A DNA stretch of 46,335 nucleotides from Euryarchaeota archaeon RBG_19FT_COMBO_56_21 (lineage in GTDB: Archaea > Thermoplasmatota > Thermoplasmata > UBA10834), in NCBI GenBank assembly GCA_001800815.1, contig MGWC01000041.1, positions 1-46,335 on the forward strand. Reading direction: 5' to 3'. The notes beneath the pieces were generated by a model. That model did no database searches. It was not told the origin of the DNA and worked only from the letters and a program-made list of their open reading frames with translations. Shown piece by piece: positions 7,997-17,210 of the stretch (position 1 is the first letter of the stretch; the number at the start of each line of letters is the position of its first letter). A program made the translations under genes and the position numbers.

Positions 7997-8584
7997 ATGA
8001 ACACTGTCGTGGGCATCTCGGGCGCCTCGGGCATAATCTATGGTGTGCGCCTTCTCCAGAACCTGCCTCCTAAGCGAACCGTCATACTCTCCGCAGATGC
8101 CGAGAAGATCGCCAGCGTCGAGCTCGAGATGACAAGAACAGACATAGAAGCTCTTGCTGACGCACATTACGACAACGGTGACATGTTCTCCCCGCTCTCG
8201 TCTGGATCGGTCAGGTTCGATTCGATGGTGATCGCTCCCTGCAGCACATCCACGATGTCCAAGATCGCATGCGGCATCGCTGACAACCTGATGACCCGGA
8301 TTGCTTCGGTCGCTCTGAAGGAACGAAGGAGACTGGTGCTGGTCATCAGGGAGACGCCTCTCTCTTACATCCACTTGCAGAACATGGAGAGGCTAGCAGC
8401 AGCAGGTGCGACCATCCTTCCTGCCAGCCCGGCCTTCTATCCCAACCCTAAGAGCGTCGACGAGATGATCGACTTCGTTGTGGGGCGCGTGCTGGACGAG
8501 CTGGGAATCAACAATAGCCTCTACCGACGGTGGACCGGGAAACGACCTACTGGAAGTCGTGGGTCTCGTCGAACTGCTCGGTGA
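7997..8584 (+). CDS. ubiX: UbiX-family flavin prenyltransferase
   Basis: From ATG 7997 (195 residues) the protein opens with the flavoprotein loop GISGASGIIYGVRLLQ. It continues with APCSTSTMSKIACGIADNL and RRRLVLVIRETPLSYIHLQNM, the UbiX/Pad1 signature. The family builds prenylated FMN from FMN and dimethylallyl phosphate for UbiD-type decarboxylases. The frame is open much further upstream, but family length and the GISGASG N-terminus fix the start at 7997, or at the adjacent GTG at 7994. The last 13 codons overlap the convergent membrane protein gene by 38 bases. No UbiD partner is in the window. Confidence 0.93.
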   Translation: MNTVVGISGASGIIYGVRLLQNLPPKRTVILSADAEKIASVELEMTRTDIEALADAHYDNGDMFSPLSSGSVRFDSMVIAPCSTSTMSKIACGIADNLMTRIASVALKERRRLVLVIRETPLSYIHLQNMERLAAAGATILPASPAFYPNPKSVDEMIDFVVGRVLDELGINNSLYRRWTGKRPTGSRGSRRTAR

Positions 8585-10370
8585 TCGCCTTGAACTGCGA
8601 TTCTGTGACCTTCTTCTTGTCCAATGCCAGTATGATGGTGGAACCGTGCGTCGAGGCCAGGTCGTTGATCTTCTTGATGAAGTTCAAGACCTTCTCGAAA
8701 CCGTTCAGTTCGATGAGCGTGTCCACACCCTCTAGCATGACCCCCGCGCCCTTGGTGGTCATGAGGAACGTGGATACGATTTCCATCGGGTCGCCGTCGA
8801 GGTCCTTCGGGTTCACGTTGTCGATGTCGGTCGTCGAGTCGGAGAACCACTTGATCTCAACTGAATCCATGTCATAGTCAGATCGTACCTTTCCAGGGAA
8901 TTGCGTCGTGAGGCACAGCGCCTGCCTGTCTGTCTTGCCTAAGGCCCTGATCATCGTGAATGCGTTGTGCGGGTCCTGGTCTACGATCAGGTAGTTCCTG
9001 CCCGGAGCGACTTGTTCCTGGAACGCCCCGCACTTGGTGCACTGGATGCTGTAACCTTCCTCTGTGCCCGAGTAGAGGAACGTCTCGCCGCACGCCCTGC
9101 ATTCGATGGAGCGCGTGAGCTGGGGGAATAGGACCGCGTTGCATTGCGGGCACATCTGCGCCCTCTCGGCGCACTTCACATGCATCGTCGCGCCACAGCT
9201 GCACTGGAATATGTCGAGTGTCTCCTCGATAGGCATGTAACATGACTTGCAGAGCCACTCGCCCTCCTTGGCCTCAGGCTCGAGCATCGCCTGCTTCACC
9301 TCAATGCTGGATTCGTCGGGGATGTTCAGCGCAGCCCTGCCGTACATGAACTTGGAGAAGAAGTGCTCCGCTACGACTGCAAGGGGCAGCACAAGGTACA
9401 GGTAGCCTGCAAGGATGTAGGCGTTGGGCGATGAGAAGGCGAACAGGAATGGCAGAAGGTAGAGCACCACGCTCATGGCCGCGAGTGCGATTGCCGATAC
9501 CCAAACCACGATCAGAGGCTTCGCGTATTTCCTGAACTTCTTCGGGTGGAGTTTCTCGAACTTATCGAAATCCTTGCTCGGGGTCCTGAGCATAAGGAGC
9601 AGGCAAATCATCAGGGCAATGAAGGCGATCTGCTGGTTGTCCATGATCGAGAAACTTCTGTAGGTGACCTTGTCAGGTATAGGCGTCAAGGCGTTGGCAT
9701 CCCCGCTGAACGAATACCACAAGATGTCTCCCATGGGCGTCCTGACAGCGCTCATTTCGCCCCCTGAGAGATTAGGACTCGAGAAGCTGCCTACGACGAA
9801 TGTCGAGACCCTGAGATCGACAACACACCAGCCGTCGTGCCTGTATCCTATGGCGGACGCCACGGCAAGGCTCAGCGCTTCATACAGCCCCTCTCCAGCC
9901 TCGATCTCTCTGTTCGTTATGGATCCCGAGCCGTCAAAGGATAGTGTAAATGAGATCGGGTTCGTTGACCGCCATTCCGAATCGACGAGACCTGAGGTAT
10001 GGTCAATGATGAACGCATCCGACTTCTCAGAGAAGTTGGTGGTCGAGTCGATGCTGAACCCCCAGACGATCTTGCCAACCATCTGGTCGGACACTGCATC
10101 CAGGAGCCGTCTGACCTCCTCGACTTTCATCCACTGGTCGCCACTCTCGTCGAACGCGGAGAATGCCGCCTCACGGACATACATGGCCGTGTCGCCCGAG
10201 TAAGTGACCTTCACCGTGGCGGAGCCGTCAAGAGAGGTGATCCCCGAGATGAGTATCCTGCCCTCTATCGTCATCTCGTTCCCGAGTCCTTGGGAGCTGG
10301 CGGGAGCACTTGCGATGAGCAGCAGCGTTACAGACAGAATCGCGGAAAAAAGAGCTGAGATTGTCCTCAT
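8547..10370 (-). CDS. Membrane protein with RING-like zinc domain and C-terminal DUF835
   Basis: The 607 residues show four parts. First is a secretion signal (MRTISALFSAILSVTLLLIASAPASSQG). Second is an extracellular beta-rich region to about 245, with TTNFSEKSD and a strand-rich pattern. Third are three or four transmembrane helices (about 248-262 and 287-345). Fourth is a cytosolic part with Cys/His clusters (CKSCYMP, CSCGATMHVKCAERAQMCPQC, CRACGE, CTKCGAF), i.e. a RING-like plus ribbon array. The final 145 residues match DUF835: RNYLIVDQDPHNAFTMIRAL, ALCLTTQFPGKVRSDY, GAGVMLEGVDTLIELNGF. DUF835 is an archaeal domain of probable signalling role. The combination suggests a membrane sensor with a zinc-dependent adaptor (inference). 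A second DUF835 gene is at 28677. Confidence 0.8.
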   Translation of the reverse strand: MRTISALFSAILSVTLLLIASAPASSQGLGNEMTIEGRILISGITSLDGSATVKVTYSGDTAMYVREAAFSAFDESGDQWMKVEEVRRLLDAVSDQMVGKIVWGFSIDSTTNFSEKSDAFIIDHTSGLVDSEWRSTNPISFTLSFDGSGSITNREIEAGEGLYEALSLAVASAIGYRHDGWCVVDLRVSTFVVGSFSSPNLSGGEMSAVRTPMGDILWYSFSGDANALTPIPDKVTYRSFSIMDNQQIAFIALMICLLLMLRTPSKDFDKFEKLHPKKFRKYAKPLIVVWVSAIALAAMSVVLYLLPFLFAFSSPNAYILAGYLYLVLPLAVVAEHFFSKFMYGRAALNIPDESSIEVKQAMLEPEAKEGEWLCKSCYMPIEETLDIFQCSCGATMHVKCAERAQMCPQCNAVLFPQLTRSIECRACGETFLYSGTEEGYSIQCTKCGAFQEQVAPGRNYLIVDQDPHNAFTMIRALGKTDRQALCLTTQFPGKVRSDYDMDSVEIKWFSDSTTDIDNVNPKDLDGDPMEIVSTFLMTTKGAGVMLEGVDTLIELNGFEKVLNFIKKINDLASTHGSTIILALDKKKVTESQFKAITEQFDETHDFQ

Positions 10371-10403
10371 GATACCAGACGATGATATCAGAACAGCCGA
10401 GTC

Positions 10404-13364
10404 TTAATGCTTTCGAGCCTTTTCTCCGCGCCTGACACGTTGTAGCCTTCCCGGAGCGTACCAGTTCCACTTCTGGAGCATGAGCATGATGGCTGGGACC
10501 AGGTATATCCTAATGATCATGGCATCCAGCAGTATGGAGAACGACAGCGCGAACCCGAACTCGCGGAGCAACGCGGTGCTTGAGAGCATCATGGACCCGA
10601 ACGCTCCAGCCATGACGAGACCGCACGCGGTGATGATCCCGCCAGTTCTCTCAACAGCCGTCATTATCGCCTGTTCGTCCGTCTTGCCCTTGGTAACCTC
10701 TTCCCTGATCCTCGTCGTCAGGAAGATATCGTAGTCCATGCCGAGGCCCATGGCAACGACGAACAGTATAAGCGGTATCATCCACAGGACTGGCACTCCG
10801 TCGATGTATTGGAAGATTATCATGGTCATCGCAATGGTCCAGATCACGTTCATCAGGACCGTCATGACCAACCTGACAGGTATCAACAACGAGCCAAGCA
10901 CGAACATGAGCACGAGGAAGATGCCAATGATTACAACGATTCTCATAGTGAAGAAGTCGCCTGCGACTGTCCTCGACACATCGGCCATGCCAGCGGTCGA
11001 GCCACCTACCAGCACGTCGGTGCCGGTCGGGAAGATGCCGTTGTTCCCGTTGGCCTCTCTAATGTGGTCGATCGTATCGATGGAGTAGGTCGTGAACGGC
11101 TGGTCCTGAAAGACCAGAGTCAACATGATGGTCCTGTTGTTGCTACCCAAAGTACTCCCTATCGCCATCTGGTATGTAGCCTGCTCCTCCTGGGTCAGGT
11201 TCGCAACATAGGAATCGTTGACGGGCGTTCCGAATGGCCTCGTGGGACCGGACACGCTCCTGACATTGTCGATGGCGTCGATCTGCTGGCAGTACGTTTC
11301 CAGCTCAACCGCAGCCTCAGACGTTAGTGAACCGTTCACAACGACCTCATCCGGGTATTGAATGAGGATGTAGGTGGGCAGTATCTTGCCCGAGCCAAAG
11401 CCAGCGCCCAGGGCATCGATGCCTTTCTTGCTCTCGGCGGCGGGTAGCCCGGCGACGAAATCGTAGCTCGATTCGACTGACAAGAACATATAGACAGCCG
11501 GAACAGATATCAGAAGAGCCGCAAGGACAATGGCCCTCCGCTTGCTGAGTGCAAACCTCGCGCTCTTCCTGAAATAGCCACCTCCAGCAGCCTCCTTTTT
11601 CTTGAAGCTGGCAACTGCCTGCTCCATCGTGTTCGGCCAGAACACCCTGTCTCCTATGAGCATCAGGAGAGACGGAAGCATCGTCAACGCGAAAAGCAGC
11701 GCCATCCCGACCGCGACCACAAGCGCCATGCCCATCGACTGAACGAGAGTGTAGCTCCCGATCATCAGCGCGCCGAAACCGATCATCACTGTGGCGCCAC
11801 TCGTCGTGATGCTCTCGCCCGCCCATATCAGGCTGGTCCTCATGGCCTCCTCCTTCGGCCGGCCAGCGACGCGCTCCTCGCGGTACCTTGACATGATGAA
11901 TATGCAGTAGTCGGTCCCGGCGCCCATCATGACTGTCAGGACGATGGTCAGGACGCTGTAATGAATGCTCATGATTTGGCTTCCGAGCAGATAGATGAAT
12001 GCAGTGCTCAGTAGGTATGCCATGCCCACGGTCATCAGCGGGACCCATGGAGATACCGCCGACCTGAAGTACATCCCGACGAGGACGACCACGAGGATGA
12101 TGGTGACGGGCTCGATCATGCTCATGTCCTCCTCCACGGCGTCCATTATATCGACGTTCAGTGCCGGGTCTCCGGACACATAGACCTCGGCCGTATCGCC
12201 AAAGTCAGGGTCAAGCAGTAGCCCCAGCCTCTGTGAGACAAGGGCTCTCAGGACGCGCACATCGCCCTCGGCCTCGGGGGACGAACCGTTGACAGACAAA
12301 GAGATGACCATCAGCATAGTGTTGCTTGGGGGGCCTGACTCCGGGTTAGCGTTCACAAACGGCTCCACCAAAAAGCTCGGAACTCCTGGTAGTTCGTCAA
12401 ATGTTGTCGAAGGGTCGAACACGATCCGGTTGGCCAGAGAAGCAGTGTCTACCATGCTCGGTGTCGGTCCCAGCTGCCAAACGTAGCCTAGGAAGCCCGC
12501 ATCGAGACCGCCTTGGAGCGCAACGTTTCCGATGGCGAACGATGTCACATTGTCGTTGTACCATTTGCCATCAACTTGAGAGAACGCGCCATTGTAAGCA
12601 TCGAGGCCGAGGCCTTGGTTGAGTGCGATGAAGAACCCGCCCGTCTCTCCCATGGGGCCGAAGTACGACAGCGCCGAAGCGTCTATGATTGGCTGGAGCT
12701 CGGAGAGGTTGGCAGCGTATGGTTTGGAGGGGAGCCAGAGATCGTAGAAAGCGTTAGAGTAGCCCATGGTCAGATAGACAGTGGACGCATCCGCCCCAGA
12801 CGCGATCGTGGCGTTTTCTATCTCCGAAAGGACCGCGAGGCGGATATCATCATCGCTCATCATGCCCCCTGTCGCGTATATGTAACCCCAGTGGGCGTAC
12901 GCAATTGAAGTCGGAGTCTGGTACAGCAGAGCTGCTGATTGATTGGCCTGGGCATAGAGCGAGAACAACGCGGGGCCCGTCTGATATGCGACCTGAGTAT
13001 AGTACTGTGATATACTGCCCCACATGTAATCGACGCTCTGAACTCCACGCATACCCCCATCGTTCGAGATGGCATTCGACATGCTCAACGTGAAATCCCT
13101 GACAGGAGTCCCGAGTATGTTTGAGTGGTCGCTCTTGATGACGACCATTATTGTGCTTGGGGCCACCTCTCCTGCGAAGTTCGCATTTATGAGCTCCTGC
13201 GCCTTCATTGCCTCCAGGTCTTCTAGGCCCGTTTCGGTCTCACTGTAGACTACGACATCATTGATCTTGAAAACCAAAGGGAATGTGTAGAACAGCACCA
13301 CGATCCACACGGCTATGACAAGCTTGTAGTGCTTGACAATGAAGTTCGCGAGGCGGGAATACAT
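10404..13364 (-). CDS. MMPL/RND superfamily membrane transporter
   Basis: This 986-residue protein has the duplicated RND layout: a first helix (VIAVWIVVLFYTFPLVF), a large extracytoplasmic domain to about 410, five or six helices, then a repeat of the plan from about residue 590. Each half carries the family motif, GAGTDYCIFIMSRYREE in the first and GMDYDIFLTTRIREEV in the second. The Asp residues would carry the proton relay. MMPL members export lipids or hydrophobic compounds, and the substrate here is unknown. It starts upstream of the DUF835 membrane protein on the same strand with a 33-base gap, so a shared transcript and linked envelope role are possible. Confidence 0.93.
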   Translation of the reverse strand: MYSRLANFIVKHYKLVIAVWIVVLFYTFPLVFKINDVVVYSETETGLEDLEAMKAQELINANFAGEVAPSTIMVVIKSDHSNILGTPVRDFTLSMSNAISNDGGMRGVQSVDYMWGSISQYYTQVAYQTGPALFSLYAQANQSAALLYQTPTSIAYAHWGYIYATGGMMSDDDIRLAVLSEIENATIASGADASTVYLTMGYSNAFYDLWLPSKPYAANLSELQPIIDASALSYFGPMGETGGFFIALNQGLGLDAYNGAFSQVDGKWYNDNVTSFAIGNVALQGGLDAGFLGYVWQLGPTPSMVDTASLANRIVFDPSTTFDELPGVPSFLVEPFVNANPESGPPSNTMLMVISLSVNGSSPEAEGDVRVLRALVSQRLGLLLDPDFGDTAEVYVSGDPALNVDIMDAVEEDMSMIEPVTIILVVVLVGMYFRSAVSPWVPLMTVGMAYLLSTAFIYLLGSQIMSIHYSVLTIVLTVMMGAGTDYCIFIMSRYREERVAGRPKEEAMRTSLIWAGESITTSGATVMIGFGALMIGSYTLVQSMGMALVVAVGMALLFALTMLPSLLMLIGDRVFWPNTMEQAVASFKKKEAAGGGYFRKSARFALSKRRAIVLAALLISVPAVYMFLSVESSYDFVAGLPAAESKKGIDALGAGFGSGKILPTYILIQYPDEVVVNGSLTSEAAVELETYCQQIDAIDNVRSVSGPTRPFGTPVNDSYVANLTQEEQATYQMAIGSTLGSNNRTIMLTLVFQDQPFTTYSIDTIDHIREANGNNGIFPTGTDVLVGGSTAGMADVSRTVAGDFFTMRIVVIIGIFLVLMFVLGSLLIPVRLVMTVLMNVIWTIAMTMIIFQYIDGVPVLWMIPLILFVVAMGLGMDYDIFLTTRIREEVTKGKTDEQAIMTAVERTGGIITACGLVMAGAFGSMMLSSTALLREFGFALSFSILLDAMIIRIYLVPAIMLMLQKWNWYAPGRLQRVRRGEKARKH

Positions 13365-13472
13365 CGGGGATCACCATGTGCTTGGATGATGCATGACACT
13401 CGAGGGTATCCCCCCTGAAGTTGCTTGGCTGGTATATGCCTTTCTGTGAGGATATGTCAAAGGATAACGACT

Positions 13473-16355
13473 CTATTCAAGGTAGACTGCAGGTCTTCCT
13501 GGTCTCGCGAACCCGGCCTTTCCCTTCGGGTCGATTCTGCCGGGGTCGGACGCGGAGAAAACCAGGACCTCACATCCGAACTCGCTCTGGAGGAAGGGCA
13601 CCGTCTTCTTCAGCACCTCCAGCTCGTCAATCGGCGCTGCCAACCCTCTCCTGTCCTCCGGAGACGCCTTCGTCACGTTCATAACCAGGTCCTTCGCGTA
13701 TGCTGGTATCTCCTTCTTCTCCTGCGGAGTCTTGGCAGAAACCATTGCCTTCTTGATCAAGGCGGATATGTCCGGCCTCCCCTTGGTGGCAGCTAAGGCG
13801 TCCGCAGTCATCTCGTACTTCCAACTCGGGGAGGTCATCACAACTATTCTCGATGGTTTGATCCTGGTCACCTTCAGGATCTCCGAGATATCCTCTAGTA
13901 GCCTCGACACGAGGCGCTCTTTGGCTTCCTCCATGACAACTTTGTCGGAGAGCGAACCTGAAGCGAGCTGGATCTGTGAGACGAACGGTTTCTTCCCTAT
14001 GGACTCCCACATCTCCTCGGCGACATGTGGGGTTACTGGAGCCATCAACGGTATCCATTTCTCCAGCGCGGCCATCAGCACTGACTTGTTCTTGCCCCCC
14101 CTTCGAACGTACCATCTGAGATCCTGAGGCGTCTCGAAGTAGACATCGTTCACATAAGACCTCAGATCGAATTCCTCCATGTACTTGTGCAATCCGAACA
14201 GTCGGCTTTCCAATCTCGCGGTGAGCCATGCGTCCACCTCAGAGCTTTCCGTTGTGGTGACGGATTTGAGCTCATCGACGGTCACACAGAGCTTCTCGAG
14301 CCTGTCCCTGTAGCCTTCGACCTTCTCGTCCTCCCAGGCAACATCCACGTACAAAGAGGCCACGTGCGCGTAGAACAGACGCATGGCGTCCACGCCGAAC
14401 CTCTCAGCTGCATCCGGGATGGGCTGAGCGCCACCCTTCGACTTCGAGATCTTTCCGCCTGTCGCGGTGATGTACCAGTTGACCAAGATTCCCCTCGGCC
14501 AGTGCTGCGGTCTAAGCACCGCCACATGGTTCATCAGGAACACAGGGAAGTGGACGGTCATGTGTTCCTTTCCGCCCAGGTTGATATCGAGCGGATACCA
14601 GTACTCGAACTCCTTCCGGATGGATTCGATGACGTCTCGCGAAAACCCAGTATTCTTCGCCACGGACGACCCGTCGCCCTTCCCGAGAAGGACATAATCG
14701 AAGAACTCCTCATCCATCTTCTCGGCCTTGATCTGCCCGGTGTTCGCATACATTGACACTACATAGTATACTGGATAGAGCGTGCTGTCCGCGATCGCCT
14801 CGACGATCCATCTCTGATCGAACGGGAACCGCGTTCCGAGCCAATTGCCCAACCGGACACAGGCCCTCTCGCGATACCATTCGAGCACGTTCTGGATGTT
14901 GTCGTAGTACTCTCTCGGCAGGATCTTCATGGTCAGGGCGTGCTCCCTGGACCTCTCTGTGAGCGCCGGGTTCGCATAGTCGATGAACCACTGATCTGGT
15001 ATCTTCTTGATGAAGACCTTCGCCCCGCACCTGCATAGAACCTCCTCGGAGAGGTCGTGGAATACATCGGCTTGGCCCGACGCAAGCATCTCCTCCCGCA
15101 TAGCCTCCTTGGCCTGCTCGACCGGGCGTCCCGCGTACTCGCCGCACGACTTGTTCATGACACCCGTGTGGAAACCGGTCTTGTAGACCTCCTTCGTGGC
15201 GTCATCGAGCTTCGGGTCCGAGAGGGAAGTTATCCCCATTCTCTCGGATATCTCGACCGCAGGCAACGGCCCCCATCCAGGGGTGTCGATGATCGGTATT
15301 GGGTGCGCATCCTCGATCATCTGGTCGGTTATGCCGTATCTATCCCCGGCGGCCTTATCCTTCTTCAGTTCGACGAGGCCTATCCAGTCGACAGGAGCAT
15401 CCGACGGAACGCTCATCACCAGACCCGACCCGACATTGGGGTCGCAGAGCGTCGAGGGGAATATCGGTATCATCTTGCCCGTGAACGGGGCCTTGCACCG
15501 CCTCGCCATCAACGACGCGCCATGCGCAGAGCCAATCACCTCGACCTTGTCCTTCTGCAACTTCAGTTTCTCGGCAGCAGGACGACTAACGACCCAGATC
15601 TCGCCGTCCACCCTGACATCGACGTACTCGACATCGGGGTTCAGCCAGAAGTTGGTGAGGCCGAATACCGTCTCCGGCCTCAGGGTCGCCGCAACGAGCT
15701 TCCTGCCGTCCTCGAAGTCAAACTTCAGAAGCAAGTACTCAAGAACCTCGGCGTTGCCACCCTTGGAGATATCCGTCTCGGAAGGGTCGATAGCCACGGG
15801 GCCGTGCTCGAGGCACGCGGCTGCGAAGTACGGTCTCTGGATCAAGAGGCCCTCTACCATCAGCTTCCTCATCTGCCACTCGATGAACTTCGAGTAATCT
15901 GGGTAGATGGTGCACGTAAAGCGCCTCCAATCCGACAAGAAGCCGAACCGCTTCCAGTAGTCGTTGATGTACACCTGATTGAAGAACCGAACGACCTCCG
16001 CTGGATCGGAGAGCTTGGCAATCGTCTCTTCGTCGCAGCCGTTCGCCCTCAGCATCTCTATGGTCGCGACATCTCTCCGCTCAACGCGCTTCGCGAACGA
16101 TATCGCTCCGTTGCCTGTCGCGTGCGTGCCAACTGGGAAGAGCACCTGGTGACCGGTCATCATCTTGTAGCGAACGACAGCGTCCGAGAAGGTGTATCCT
16201 CTCATGTGGCCGACATGAAGATATCCCGTCACTCCGGGGTAGGCGAAAATCATGAAGAACTTCTTCTTGCCCTGGATCGGCACCGACTCGTTGATCTTGG
16301 CGTCGTACCAGGCTTTGCGCCACTTCTCCTCGATGGCGGTGAAATCAATATTCAT
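13473..16355 (-). CDS. leuS: Leucyl-tRNA synthetase, archaeal type
   Basis: From ATG 16355 the enzyme has 960 residues. HVGH (47-50) is the HIGH motif and KISKSKGG the KMSKS motif, with the CP1 editing domain between. The archaeal/eukaryal type is clear from its length and C-terminal extension (ending in RPAVYLE). It charges tRNA-Leu, and a tRNA-Leu(UAG) gene lies at 22.8 kb. The frame also opens with TTG at 16379. A TATA-like CTTTTATCT on the minus strand near 16388-16398 predicts initiation about 12 bases before ATG 16355, so the ATG is preferred. Confidence 0.96.
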   Translation of the reverse strand: MNIDFTAIEEKWRKAWYDAKINESVPIQGKKKFFMIFAYPGVTGYLHVGHMRGYTFSDAVVRYKMMTGHQVLFPVGTHATGNGAISFAKRVERRDVATIEMLRANGCDEETIAKLSDPAEVVRFFNQVYINDYWKRFGFLSDWRRFTCTIYPDYSKFIEWQMRKLMVEGLLIQRPYFAAACLEHGPVAIDPSETDISKGGNAEVLEYLLLKFDFEDGRKLVAATLRPETVFGLTNFWLNPDVEYVDVRVDGEIWVVSRPAAEKLKLQKDKVEVIGSAHGASLMARRCKAPFTGKMIPIFPSTLCDPNVGSGLVMSVPSDAPVDWIGLVELKKDKAAGDRYGITDQMIEDAHPIPIIDTPGWGPLPAVEISERMGITSLSDPKLDDATKEVYKTGFHTGVMNKSCGEYAGRPVEQAKEAMREEMLASGQADVFHDLSEEVLCRCGAKVFIKKIPDQWFIDYANPALTERSREHALTMKILPREYYDNIQNVLEWYRERACVRLGNWLGTRFPFDQRWIVEAIADSTLYPVYYVVSMYANTGQIKAEKMDEEFFDYVLLGKGDGSSVAKNTGFSRDVIESIRKEFEYWYPLDINLGGKEHMTVHFPVFLMNHVAVLRPQHWPRGILVNWYITATGGKISKSKGGAQPIPDAAERFGVDAMRLFYAHVASLYVDVAWEDEKVEGYRDRLEKLCVTVDELKSVTTTESSEVDAWLTARLESRLFGLHKYMEEFDLRSYVNDVYFETPQDLRWYVRRGGKNKSVLMAALEKWIPLMAPVTPHVAEEMWESIGKKPFVSQIQLASGSLSDKVVMEEAKERLVSRLLEDISEILKVTRIKPSRIVVMTSPSWKYEMTADALAATKGRPDISALIKKAMVSAKTPQEKKEIPAYAKDLVMNVTKASPEDRRGLAAPIDELEVLKKTVPFLQSEFGCEVLVFSASDPGRIDPKGKAGFARPGRPAVYLE

Positions 16356-16379
16356 CTCTTGGGCCAGCGGAGCAGACAA

Positions 16380-16731
16380 TACCTGATGCAGATAAAAGGT
16401 TTCTCGGATGAAGGCTCTAGGAACTGAAATGTATGCGACTCGGATTGGCGAGAATCAGCGACAAGACACGATGATATAGTTGCGCGCTTCGCAGAGGCGG
16501 TTGACTATCTAGTAGCCATGATTTCGGACCAGTGAAACGTGTGACACGAGCGGCTCTAAGAAACCTGCTCCAAGAGTGTGAAACCTGCTCGCTGGAACGC
16601 ATTCTATGGCTGGCGATTGGACATAGCCAGTAGAGCGAGTATGACATTTTCAGACGAAATGAGACATTTTGCATATTTATATATACCATCGACTGACATA
16701 TGTTCCTTTTGCGTCAACAAATCGGGATGGG
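16380..16731. promoter_or_regulatory. Intergenic control region between leuS and the RHH/FtsZ-like pair
   Basis: About 350 bases hold no supported gene. They contain two sets of direct repeats with the same 20-base period. GAAACCTGCTC occurs at 16560-16570 and 16580-16590. GACATTTT occurs at 16643-16650 and 16663-16670. The second set abuts a strong TATA box (CATATTTATATATACC, 16672-16687) that would start transcription near 16705 for the plus-strand RHH gene. A 20-base step puts the repeats on one face of the helix, as expected for a dimeric ribbon-helix-helix regulator (inference). Confidence 0.5.
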
Positions 16732-17121
16732 ATGCACAATATGTCTGACCCGTTGGAGAGCGAGCGGATAACGATCCGCCTCGACGCAGATGACCTCAAA
16801 CTGATAGACGAGTTCATCTCGAATAGCAACGAGTTCTCCAACAGGTCGCAACTAGCCCGCGCAGCCGTGCGCGCATACATCGAGATGCGCGCGGGCGCCG
16901 GGGAGGGAACGAAGGGAAGGCCGAACGATATCCTCGTGCAGATGCCTCTGCTAGTCCTCGACACGATCAAGCAGCTCGTGTCCGAGGGCGTGTATAGCTC
17001 TGTATCCGAGGCTATCGCCGACGCTGCGAGGCACGAGTTCCTACACGAGGAGCACGTGGACGGACTCAAGAAAGATGCCAACCAACAGCGGAGTGGCTTC
17101 AAGATCGTTCCCAACGACTAA
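16732..17121 (+). CDS. Tandem ribbon-helix-helix DNA-binding protein
   Basis: From ATG 16732 (129 residues; ATG 16741 is an alternative) the protein appears to contain two RHH units. The first is ERITIRLDADDLKLIDEFIS followed by SNRSQLARAAVRAYIE. The second is NDILVQMPLLVLDTIKQLVS followed by YSSVSEAIADAARHEFL. Each shows the strand, helix, turn, helix pattern of CopG/MetJ-type proteins. The linker is Gly-rich and the tail is polar. RHH genes next to ftsZ are known regulators of cell division in haloarchaea (CdrS type). The position here, about 70-90 bases upstream of an FtsZ-like gene, suggests a similar role (inference). A promoter with repeats lies just upstream. Confidence 0.88.
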   Translation: MHNMSDPLESERITIRLDADDLKLIDEFISNSNEFSNRSQLARAAVRAYIEMRAGAGEGTKGRPNDILVQMPLLVLDTIKQLVSEGVYSSVSEAIADAARHEFLHEEHVDGLKKDANQQRSGFKIVPND

Positions 17122-17210
17122 GGACCGTTTTGTGACGCTCTGACCGGCGGTGGGGACTCTCCCAGGAGAGTCGGCCATCGACCGGCCTGAGAGTGATGGA
17201 GGCCGAAGGG

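Noticed and set aside
7792..8034. N-terminal extension of S19e
   Set aside because: It is not in the family, and it covers the TATA box and leader hairpin of this operon.
15057..16427. Long open frame opposite leuS (456 residues)
   Set aside because: It is a shadow of the well-supported leucyl-tRNA synthetase; the translation is Arg/His/Leu-rich with no motif.
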